NCBI GenBank assembly: GCA_002104945.1
Contig: MCFH01000001.1
Location: 496,001 to 560,000, forward strand
From: Piromyces finnis
Lineage: Eukaryota > Neocallimastigomycota > Neocallimastigomycetes > Neocallimastigales > Neocallimastigaceae
Direction: 5' to 3'
DNA: 64,000 bases
The notes under the pieces were generated by a model, which was not told the DNA's origin, made no database searches, and saw only the letters and a program-made list of their open reading frames with translations. The position numbers were made by a program, and so were the translations under genes. Positions 1 to 11,208 of the stretch are shown here, one piece after another (the stretch's first letter is position 1; each line of letters opens with the position of its first letter).

Positions 1-120
1 ATAGTCAATTATCAACATTTTAAACAACAAAATAATTATAAATTTTATTAAAGGATATAAAATATCAAGTATAAAAATATTTTAAACATAACTTTAAACT
101 GAAATTTACTAGAAATTATT

Positions 121-121
121 A

Positions 122-196
<75 letters not shown>

Positions 197-199
197 ATA
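121..199. repeat. (TAAA)n microsatellite upstream of USO1
   Basis: About twenty uninterrupted TAAA units end roughly ten bases before the USO1 start codon, so the array probably lies in the 5' untranslated leader or core promoter of that gene. The open frame on the opposite strand (Phe-Ile-Tyr-Leu repeats) is a by-product of the repeat, not a gene. Confidence 0.95.
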
Positions 200-209
200 G
201 AAAAAACAA

Positions 210-657
210 ATGCAATTTTTTACGAGTAAATTTCGAAGTCAAGCAGCATCAGCTCCACCTTCAGGAGCAGAAATGGTTGAAAAATATTGTGATAGAGCAA
301 CACATGCGACATTAATAGAAGATAGGAGGGCTGCTGTACTTGGTTTAAAAGGATTAGCTCATAAATATAAACTTGTAATTAAATTAAATTAAAGTTATGT
401 AAATTAAAATGAAATAAATTTAATAATTATTATATTATCATTATATGATATTTGTAATAATAGGAAGTTGGTATTAAAGGTATGTCTGTATTACTCGATA
501 TTTTACAACAAGATATTATGGATACAGAAATCACAAAAGCAGTATTGGAAGCATTGACAATTTTGTGTTCACCAAAAGTAAATGTAGTATTATTTAATAT
601 TTATTAAGCTATTATTTATTCATTTTGTCTTATCTATATAGAAAATAGAAATTACTT

Positions 658-754
<97 letters not shown>

Positions 755-3700
755 TGCTACTAATAATAATAATAATAATAATAATTTGTATTAAGGATTC
801 AGAGGAAGAGAAAGAATCAGAATCAAAAGATAAAACGCAAGATGACCTTAGTATTCAGTTTACTGAAATTTTAATAAAAGTAAAATTTAAAATTGCTATT
901 GTATTTTTTTATTTAAAAATTTATCAATAGATTGTAATTTTAATATTGTATATCCATTTTTATTAAAGGATCCAAAAAATGTAACAACTTTGCTTCAAGC
1001 TTTAGAAGGAAGTGATTTCTATGTTCGCTATTTCACTATACAATTATTAAATGCTCTTATGAATAATAAGCCAAATCAATTCCAAACCTGTATCTTAACA
1101 AGCCCAATGGGTGTTTCTAAATTAATAGATTTATTAGATGATAAAAGAGAAATTATAAGAAATGGTAAAATTTATTATTTAATTATACTAAGTTTTATTA
1201 TATTGATATTTCTTTACCTAATAGTCTTTAATAGAAACTATTATATATATATATATATATAAACAAAACGAAATTAATGGCTAAATAATAATTTTGATTC
1301 AATATTTAACTAAATTATAATTTATAATAATAGAGGGACTTTTACTATTAATTTCATTATCAAGATCAAACGCTGAAATTCAAAAAATTATTGCTTTTGA
1401 AAATGCATTTGAAAAGTTATTAGGTATTATATTACAAGAAGGTGTTACTGATGGAGGAATTGTTGTCCAAGATTGTTTACAATTAACCCATAATCTTTTA
1501 AGATATAATGTTTCAAATCAAGTAGGCATACAAATTTTACTATATCAATTAAATACAAATAAATAATAATTAAAAATTGAAATTAATAATAAATATTAAA
1601 AAAACATATAAAATAATATTTGAATTTATTATATGAATTTTAAATTTAGAATCTATTTAGAGAAAGTAGTTGTATTCAAGTATTACCAAAATTACTAGTA
1701 TCAAGAATTCAAGGACCAAAAAATACTCTTAAAGAAATTAGTTTAACTGATCCAGAAAATGAATGGACTGATCAAAAAATTGTTAATGCTACATTAATAT
1801 TAGGCCTTATTCGTATTTTGGTTGTTCCTAATAATCCAAATACCACAGTAAATCAGGTAACTATTATTTATTTTTATTTTTGATAAACATTTCTTATCAA
1901 AAGTAAAAAAAAAAAAAAATTAATATTTATTATATATATTTTTAATAACAACTAAAAATAGAACGTAATGTTTCAATGTAAAATTATGGATATTTTAATT
2001 GATCTTGCTTTTTGTCCAAGAATTCCAAATAAATTAAAATGTCAATCATTTTATGCTATTGCTGATATTATTAGAGGTAATAATGCCAATCAGGACTCTT
2101 TTGCAAAACATGTTATAAGAAGTGGTGAAGTAATTGATCCAACTACTTCTCCAATAATTTCTTCTCCTTTAAGATCAAAATCCCAAAGTAAATTAGATTT
2201 AGTTCCACCTTCTCCAATTCTTCTTGTTTTAGTTCAAATTATATTAACACCTTCTAAAAATGATGAATTTTCAATTAGAGCAGCAGCAGCATACACTTTT
2301 CAGGTTTTTTTTTTCTTTTTTTCTTTTTTAAATTATTATTATTGTTATTGTTGATGATATTATTTTAAAAGAATTTTATTAAATTTAATTTTTTTATTTC
2401 TTAATACATACATTTTCTATTTTATTTAATAAAGTGCTATGTTAATAATAATCCTGATGGGCAATTAGCTCTTCTTTCAACACTAATGCCACCACCAGAA
2501 GATAATCCAAATGATGAAGTTGATGGTAATTATATTAACATTAATAATGAATTGTTTGGGCAAACTATATTTTTATAATATTTTTTATTAATTATTATCT
2601 GTATAATATATATAAATAAATGATTTTAGATAAACCAAAGACTCCAGGAACAATTATATTATCATCATTATTAGAATGGAATACTACAAGAAAAGATCCA
2701 TATAAAACTTGGTTTGCGGCTGTATTATTGTCACACATTTTAATGAAGAATGAACAATGTAAATTAATGGCATTAAAGTTAAATCTATATGAATACGGTA
2801 TGTAGTAATTTATATTTTTAAACAATTTATTGTTCAATATGCATTATAAAATCTAATTTTTATTTAATAAATAATAAATGACTACAGATGAACCAATTTC
2901 TTTATTATATAAGTGTATGTACTCATATATAACAGCAACAAAAGAAAATGTCGATGTTCGTGTTCTTATTGGATTTTTATGTCTTTTATCTGTTTGGCTT
3001 TATGATTGTCCAAAGGCTGTTGGTGAATTTTTAAAGGAAGGTGCTCATATTTCTATTCTTATCGAAGAAATCATCCAAAGTTCTGATATTGATATCGCTG
3101 TACAAGGTTTAGCTGCATTCTTATTTGGCATATGTTATGAATTTAATGATGGATCTGAATTATCTTTTACTAGGTTAATATCATTTATGTTATTTATTGG
3201 TTTAAATGATAAATATATATTACTTTTGATTTTTCAATCATCTAAATAAGGAAAGTAATGAAATAATCAACAATAATAATATTTTATATTTAAAAATATA
3301 TATTTTATTAGAGAAAAAATTCAACCAATTGTATTAAATAGAATTGGGGCAGATGTTTTCGTATCTAGATTTGAAAGATTAAAAGAATCTGAATATATAG
3401 AAAAAGTTTCACCATACTTACAAGTTATTGTAAATATATCATATATAATGTATCTCTTTGATTATATTATATCATTAACAAACATAAATAATATATTTAA
3501 TATAAAATTAAAAATAGTCTAAGGACAAAGAAAATATAAACAAAGATAGTCTTCCAAACTTATTCTTTGATTATTCATTCATAGAGTTATTTAAATCGTC
3601 CTATGGTAAATAAAATTATATATGCTATGATATGGTAAATATAATTTTAATAAAATACTTTTTTTTTTTTTTATTATTTGTAGATAATATTTCAAGATCT

Positions 3701-4007
3701 ATAATTGAACAAAGAAAAGAAGGTAATTTCACAAATTATAAAATACTAATAAATTTGGTTTAATAATTAATGATATTTATATTTATATAATTTAAATTTT
3801 ATAATATCAGAACCGGATACTGTAGCTATTCAAATGTTAAAAAATAAAATAGAAGCCTTAGAAAATAAAATAAAAGAATTAAATAGTAAAATAGAAGATA
3901 AAGATAAAAAATATGAAGAACTCGTTGATGATGTATGCATAAAAAGTGTTGATTTAATAAAATATAAACAATAATATGAAAAAAATTAAACTAATAAAAA
4001 TCAAATG

Positions 4008-4042
<35 letters not shown>

Positions 4043-4488
4043 ATAATAGAATGAGAATTATCAATCTATAATAAATAAACAAAATGATGAAATAAAACAA
4101 AAAAGCGAAAAGATCTCTAATTTAGAAAAGCAATTATTAGAGCAAAATGAATACAATGCTAAAAAAATCCAGGAATTAGAAAATCAACTTAATATAAATC
4201 AGGAACAAATAAACCAATCTACTAATCAAAAATCTCAACAAATAGAATCAGAAAACTTTGCTTCTAATCTTCAATTAATTGAATTAACTAATAAGAATAA
4301 TGAATTAGCTCAAGAATTAGAAAAACAAAGACAACAATATTTAGAATTAGAACAAGAACAAGACGATTTGTTAGTTTGTCTTGCTGAACATGATTTAGAA
4401 ATTAAAAAATTAAAAATGAAATTAATTGGTTATGGTGAAAAAGATATTGTAATTGATGATGATGACGATGACGACGACGATGACGACG

Positions 4489-4581
<93 letters not shown>

Positions 4582-5391
4582 GAGATGTTGATGGTAATAA
4601 TGATAATGATGTTGTTGATGATAATGAAAAGGAAGAAAAAAATAATGTCGAAGTTAATGAAGATAATATGAAATCAGTAAACATTACTAATGATAATACT
4701 ATTGTAAATACTGTATCTGAAACTACCCAATTTACAAATGAAAATGGTAAATATTAAGGATAATGTTTTTTTTTAAAAATATAAATATTTTTCTTTTTAT
4801 ATATATATACTAACATTAATTATAGATAATTTACCAATAAATACAATATCGGTAGAATCTTTTGATAATACTAATACACAAAGTAATGCTACACCAATTT
4901 CATTAGAACCAATTGTATTCCAAAATATAGAGAATAATAATGATTTTTCTGTACAATATAATCAACAAAATACTCTTCAAGATCCTTCTTTAGTCCAATT
5001 AGCACCACCAGAAACATCTACTAGTTCCCAAATTATATCACCACAAAATCCTCCCATTGTTTCCCCAACTCTTGCAATAAATCAATCTAATCAAATAACC
5101 TCACCAATTACTAATAATCTTACCCCAACTCTATCTAATGTAAACCCAACAAGTCCATTATCATCATCTGGTTTAACTACTTTCACTCCACCACCATTAT
5201 CTAGTATTCAAATGGTAGAGGATAGTTACACCCCAGCTCCAAAACCTGGCAATAGTGCATTACCACCTCCCCCAAGTGATTTAGTCATTCAACAACAAGG
5301 TGGATATAATTACAATAATCGTCGTCATAATCGTCACCAATATACAAATTATGTTTCTAATGTTACATTTTTACCACAAACTGAAAATTAA
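210..5391 (+). CDS. USO1: Uso1/p115-like vesicle tethering protein, about 16 exons
   Basis: General vesicular transport factor that tethers ER-derived vesicles to the Golgi before SNARE fusion. The N-terminus matches the p115 start, with CDRA..ATLIEDRRAAVLGLK followed after an intron by EVGIKGM. A long armadillo-type head follows (about residues 1-640, containing YKTWFAAVLLSHIL and VRVLIGFLCLLSVWL). A coiled-coil tail comes next (about 690-900), then the conserved end-of-coil block LLVCLAEHDLEIKKLK and a run of 12 Asp. The predicted length is near 1,150 residues, against 962 for human p115 and about 1,790 for yeast Uso1. Most introns are under 200 bases, and one (about 590-795) holds a large (AAT)n/(CTA)n array. 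An unusual feature is that the chain does not end at the acidic run: a 30-Asn tract and a Pro/Ser/Asn-rich tail of about 250 residues follow, ending at TAA 5389-5391. The start was chosen because upstream DNA is the TAAA repeat. Confidence 0.95.
661..784. repeat. compound (AAT)n-(CTA)n-(AAT)n array in a USO1 intron
   Basis: About 62 bases of AAT units are followed by about 36 bases of CTA units and a short second AAT run. The array sits inside the second USO1 intron, just before the acceptor that opens the exon starting GATTCAGAGG. Confidence 0.93.
4491..4580 (+). repeat. (AAT)30 coding for 30 asparagines in USO1
   Basis: Thirty pure AAT codons directly follow twelve Asp codons, which are mixed GAT/GAC. 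The lack of any AAC interruption suggests a young, length-variable expansion within the coding exon. Confidence 0.95.
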
Positions 5392-5677
5392 AAAAAAAAA
5401 AAAGATAAATATTTTTTTAACTTTCATTTTAATTAAGCATATTTTATATTAATTTATATTTTTTATTAGATAAAATATAAAATTAAATTGATTATTCAAT
5501 TTTAAAAAAAAAAAAAAAAAAACATTAAAGTTTCATTTTTACATATTCTTCATTGAAATAAAGAATTTCAGAAAATACGAATGCAATAATATAGGTAATG
5601 GACAATACTGTTAAAATGAAAATAAAAAAGAAAACATAAGTTTTTCAAGAAAGTATTTTAAATACAATTAAAAATAA

Positions 5678-5720
<43 letters not shown>

Positions 5721-6099
5721 GAAACTATATAATTAGTTAGGAAATATTAATGAAAAAAAAAAAAAAATAAAAAAGAAGAAATATATAACTAAAATATTAC
5801 TATATTTAAAATATATTAAAGTAAATAATATGGAATAAAGAAACAAAAATATTCAACTAATTTATTGAAATTAAAGTATAGTACATATTTTTCTACTTTA
5901 AATATTATACTATAATTTTTAATATATCATTGATTATAAGTTTTGCATAACTAAATAATAATTTGATATTTAACAATTATTATGAAAATATTAAATATTT
6001 TTTGAAAAATAAAGTAAAATCAAGATAATATTATCTATAAAAAAATGTTTTTATTATTATTATTGTTTTCATTTTTTTGTGTTAAAATAATTACTTTAA
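5392..6099. other. convergent intergenic region, USO1 / TAF8
   Basis: The 708 bases lie between the ends of two convergent genes. They hold A/T homopolymers and an (AAT)n run near 5680-5715, which suits two 3' untranslated regions. I see no open frame or structured RNA worth calling. Confidence 0.7.
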
Positions 6100-7149
6100 T
6101 CATTTTGTTCTATTCTGTTTTATTTTCAACAATTCATAATTAACAAATGGTATTGAATCTTCATTCTTTTCTTTATGTAACATTAATTTTTTAAGATTTC
6201 CTTCTACAGTTCGAGATTGCTTAATATTAAGTTGTCTTATCCTTGATAAATCTTCCGTTCTTTTAGGATGAACCTATAAATAATTAAAATAATTATACAT
6301 TACAATATTATAATGTTTAATATTATAAATAGTTTATTCTATATAATAAAATAAATAATTTAATAATTATTTCTTACAGAAGTTTTCATATATGTATATT
6401 GATGAGGAAATTTTGGAAGATAACTTGGTATATAATCTGGGAAATCATCTAATTTCTCATCATCAATAATTTTGTGAGGCTTAACAATGAATTCATCAAT
6501 TTCAGGTTTAATTTCTGATAAATTCTCACATTTCATTGATTCTTTAATTATTATTATTATTATTATTATTATAAATTTTTTTTTTTTTTTAATTCAATAT
6601 ATTCATTTATATTCATTATTTGTATATATATAAATCTTTAAAAAATAAATTATTGAAATATAATATTGCAAAATAATATATTACTTTCATTTTTTGTTCT
6701 TTCCATATATGATAGTATATCATTTATTGAAATACCTAAATCATGAAATGCTAATCGTACATCATCAATATTAGGTTTTGTTCTTGCTGTCAATTCGGTA
6801 TATGAATGTACTAATTTTAAAAGACATTCTATATCTTATTAGAGTAATAATAAAAATAATAAATGTAAATATATAGAAATTTATTTGTACAATAGTATAT
6901 ATATTTTTGAATATGGTTGTTATTGTGATTTTATATATAATTACATGAAGCAAATATATCCGATGAATAAGATAGTACACTTTCTGAAACGTTATTTATC
7001 CCTATTGATTTGTATATTTTTGCTACTATATTTTTATTATAATAATTTATATGGTCAATGGATGATTGATTACTGTTAGAATTAGTATCACTTTCTTCAT
7101 CAGTTGAATCTGATTTGAAAATTTCATATGGTATATCCTTATATGACAT
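6100..7149 (-). CDS. TAF8: TFIID subunit TAF8 (histone-fold), four exons
   Basis: TAF8 is a subunit of the general transcription factor TFIID; through its histone fold it pairs with TAF10. Four exons join in frame to about 230 residues. Residues about 40-120 form the histone-fold region (KIYKSIG..NVSESVL..., then LLKLVHSYTELTARTKPN and DDVRLAFHDLGI). They are followed by the TAF8 C-terminal signature DDFPDYIPSYLPKFPHQYTY and then PKRTEDLSRIRQLNIKQSR. The start Met at 7149 opens MSYKDIPYEIF, and the stop is TGA at 6100-6102. The protein is shorter than animal TAF8, lacking most of the region after the proline-rich signature. A TAF3-type bromo-associated histone fold is the alternative, but the DYIPSYLP motif argues for TAF8. 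IFT43 lies 412 bases upstream on the same strand and is unrelated. Confidence 0.88.
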
Positions 7150-7561
7150 TTTCTTTTATATTTACAACAGATAGTAATATTATTATATTTATTAAATTTA
7201 TGCTTATGTATGCTTTAATTTATATATATATAAAGAAAATTTAAAATCTCTATATCTTCTTATCTCAATTATTACAATTTTAAAAAAGCTGATATTTTAT
7301 TATTAAAAATTTTTATTATAATTTAAGTTTAATTTTTATTGGTTTGCAAAATATAACATTTTTAGAATTTTGAAAATTTTAATATTTTAATATTTAATGG
7401 GTATATTTTTATTAATTTATTATTTTTTGAATTAAAAAATAAGTAAAAAAGTTTACTTGAAAGTTATTTTTTTAAACAAGCAAATTGTATGAAAAAAAAG
7501 ATAAAAATAAAAAATAAAATAATAATAATAACAATAATTAATAATTACATAAAAAAAAAAA
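7150..7561. other. intergenic, between IFT43 stop and TAF8 start (both -)
   Basis: The 412 bases are AT-rich, with an (AAT)n-like stretch near 7518-7535. They should contain the IFT43 3' end and the TAF8 promoter. No specific site is recognised. Confidence 0.6.
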
Positions 7562-8775
7562 CTAGCTGTCGGATTTTGATACTTTAAATCTATCAAAATC
7601 TAAAGAACTTCCTACACCCTTAATTAAACCATGTCCTGGAGTAAAATCTAGTTTATTAAGATAACCATGATCTCGTTCAATATCATTTTGAATTTCAGAT
7701 GCAATTTCAACAAATAATAAATCCCAATCCCAATGTCTATCTTCCTCCATTATTTGGTCAGGATAACATAAAGAATTATTTGATAAAAAACTTAAATCAA
7801 TACCTAAACATGCCTTAATAAAATATATATATATATATAATATTATAGTTAGTTATATAATAAAAATTATATATATATTTTTTTCTTTTCTATAAATAAA
7901 ATAAAAATATATACTTCATTTAATCTGTCTTCTGAATTTACAAATTCGTTTTCAAATTCTCTCATTGTAGGGATTCTATTGATTTTTATTTGAGGAGGTG
8001 CTGCAATAGTTGTTAACATTTCATTCTTTTCTTCTTCTTCAATATCTGGAATGATCATAATGTCATCATCTATCATTTTGTTTTTATTAAAAATCAATAT
8101 ATATATTAATATATATTAACGAATTATTTTTATTTCATCTATAAAAATAATGGACTTAAATAGTTGATACCTTTATTACTAAGTACTCTTTCTGTTACTC
8201 TGATTGTTATTCATGACATTTATTTATTATTTTTTATTAAAAAAAAGAAATATAGGGTAAAAATTGCGAAAATATAATAATATGTTAACATTGTTGTTAC
8301 GAAAATAAAAAGGATAATATATGTGATTATAAAATGTGTACTTTGGTTTTGGTGCTAGATCTTCTGAGGAAGAATTGGTATTTAGTGAACTTTCATTTTT
8401 CTTTTTAAGACCTTCTCTTGATTTCTTTTTTCTTTCTTTTTGAGGTCTTTGTATTAAATCATTATCTAATTCCTTTTTAAATTCATTTTCATCCTTTTAA
8501 AATTATTTAATATAATATTTTTTATAATATTAATATATTGAACAAAATTTATATATATATATATATAAAACTACTATTAAAATTTGATATATTATTATTA
8601 TATATTTCATTAAGCATACTTTTAATTCATCATCCAAAATCCCAAGACCATTTTTTGGTGCAAGTTGCCTTCTTTTATGTTCTCTTTTTGGTTTTTCACC
8701 AAGACTCAAATTTATATCATTTTTATCCAATTTTTCCTTTTTTCTTTCTTTCATATTATTTATAATATCCTCCAT
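7562..8775 (-). CDS. IFT43: intraflagellar transport protein 43 (IFT-A subunit), five exons
   Basis: IFT43 is a small peripheral subunit of the IFT-A complex, which drives retrograde transport in cilia and flagella. Five exons join in frame to about 248 residues. The diagnostic segments are IMIIPDIEEEEK, then IAAPPQIKINRIPTMREFEN, then DRHWDWDLLFVEIASEI. They follow the order and wording of animal IFT43 (PIIPDLEE, AAPPSIQIKRVMTYRDL, WDWDHLFTEV). The N-terminal 100 residues are basic and low-complexity, as usual. A 29-base exon (8171-8199) is needed to keep frame between exon 2 and the IIPD exon. The start at 8775 opens MEDIINNMKERK, and the stop is TAG at 7562-7564. The gene indicates that the organism makes a flagellum, so a zoosporic fungus is likely. 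Confidence 0.9.
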
Positions 8776-9222
8776 TTTTTAATTATTTCACTTCTTTAAA
8801 AAAAAAGTTTCAAAATTTCTATAAAAATTATTAAAAGTATCTATTTAAAAGAAATTTTATTATTCTATTTCTATTTTAATTTATTTTCAATGTAATAACA
8901 ATTTTTGAAAATATTGAAAAAAAAATATTTATTTCAAAATTATATTATGAATTCGGAGTTAAAATAATAATAAATAGAATTTGAATTGCAAAGTTTTATT
9001 ATTATTATTATTAAAGTAAAAGATTTATATAATTAAATTATTCAAAATATCCAATGATTTTGTGAAAATAATATATATAATTTAATATAACATCGAAATA
9101 CAAAACAGAAGTGACAGCTTTAACTAATATTATAAAATGATATTGATTAGCTATTCAAATTAAAGACAGTTTTGTTTTTATATTAATTTTAACATTAAAA
9201 AATCCATTAATAATAATACGAA
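8776..9222. other. divergent promoter region, IFT43 (-) / helical-repeat gene (+)
   Basis: The 447 bases separate two start codons that face away from each other, so both promoters must lie here. The sequence is almost all A/T with a short (ATT)n run near 8998-9013. I cannot name a binding site. Confidence 0.6.
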
Positions 9223-11167
9223 ATGACTTTTAAAAATCCATACTTGAATGAATGGAAAGGTAATTCTATAATAATTATTCTTGCTTTTTTTTATCTTCAA
9301 TTTTTATTGTGTTACTCTTTAAAAATAACATTAAAATCTTATAGTTAAAGGAAGGCCTGGATTTCTAGATATATTCGCATGTGTATTAAAAAGAGATAAT
9401 AGAATTGATGACTATGACTTTTTTCAAAAGCTATTTATCAATTTTTGTTTGTATCTTAATATATTATATAAACGAACTTTTAGTTTATTACTTTAATATT
9501 ATTTTTAATAAATAAATTATGTATTTTATTATTCCTTAAAAATATTATAGCATTTCAATATCCACTTAATAATGAAGCTATTCAATCATTATTAAATATA
9601 TTAGAACACACTGATAATGTTGAGATTATAAAGATTTTAATTAAATTATTACATGAATATATTTTAAGTGATGGTAATTAAATATTTCTTTTAAAGTTAT
9701 AATTAAAAATTATAAAAAGAAAATATTATTTAAAAATACATTTTTTTTTATAAAAAATAAGAAAAATATAAAAAGAAATTATTTGATAATGGTATTATTG
9801 ATGCATGTATCTTTCATCTATTAAATAAAAATACTGAGAGTTATTTAAAAGAACTCTTTGATTTTATTAAAGATACTAATATACCCAATGGCAAGAATAT
9901 AATATATAGAATAATCTTTTCCAAAAAACTTATACATAGCTAATAACATATTATTTAATTACTATATTTAATAGAGCTTACAAAACTTCAATGCTTAATA
10001 TTTTCAAAAATATTTGAAACTTGTTTCGATTTATATAAAAATGACTCAGACGTAGTAAATAAAATTTTTGAATGCTTTTATACATTTTTAAAATCAGGTT
10101 GATTAAATATTTATATTATATTATATATGTAATTACCACATTTTTTCATTGATATTAATATAAATAATTTATAGAATTTTTTATATATAATTTTGCAAAA
10201 GAGTTTTCTATATATCCACTTTTAAAATTTCTAAATCCATTATTAAAAGGGATTTCCACTGAAACAGTAACACATGCTTTAAATTGTATTAATTTAATGA
10301 TTAAATATAGTAATATTAATTATATAACTAATAAATATATATATATAACTTTATAAATTTTTAAATACTAATATAATGTAATTATATTTTATATATTAAA
10401 AGGAGTTGTATTAGAGGATATGACAAAAACACCTATTATTAAATATTTATTACAACAAATTTTAAATAAAAATTTCGATGTAACTAAAGCATCCTACCAT
10501 TTATTATTAAGACTATCAAATAGTGGTTTGTGTCTATATAATTTATTGCAATTATTTTATGTAATGTTCTTGTTATAGTAATTGATTATGAAATAAAAAC
10601 AACTTATTATCTAAAATAGATACATTAGCTAATAATTTTATAAAAGAGTGGGGTTCAATGCATGTTTCATCAGTTATGAAAAATAAAAATATTGATCTAT
10701 TGTTTCCTGTCGTTCTTTTAATAAAAAAATTACTAATAAAAGGTATAATGTTGTTAATAATATAATATTTTAATTCGTAAATCTAAAATTCTAATTTTTC
10801 ATAATAGGAAAACTTAACAAAAAAAATGACAGTGTTAATTCTAATTCTATCTTAAAAGTATTTCAAACTATGAGAGAAAAAAAGAGAAAAGAATCAGGAA
10901 ACAATACTGATTATAACATTGTAACTAAAAAATTAGAGAATGAAATATCAGAATTCCATTCGGAAGTATATGTACTTGATAATTTAGAAAAGCCAGCTGA
11001 AATTCCAGTAAGTACAAATAAGTTGGATGAAAATGAAAATGAAGATGAAACTGAACTGTTACAGCTTGAGGATAAATTTCAAAATAAGCAATCTGAAGAA
11101 GAAGATATAAAAGAAGAAGAAATAGATATATCAAAGTTAATGGAATTAAAAAAACAAGAAGAAGAAG

Positions 11168-11208
<41 letters not shown>

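Noticed and set aside
48-242. Minus-strand open frame of Phe-Ile-Tyr-Leu repeats
   Set aside because: It is produced by the TAAA array and has no coding features outside the repeat.
8041-8097. Alternative IFT43 start at the Met before IDDDIMIIPD
   Set aside because: The upstream exons join in frame through the 29-base exon and give an N-terminal region typical of the family.
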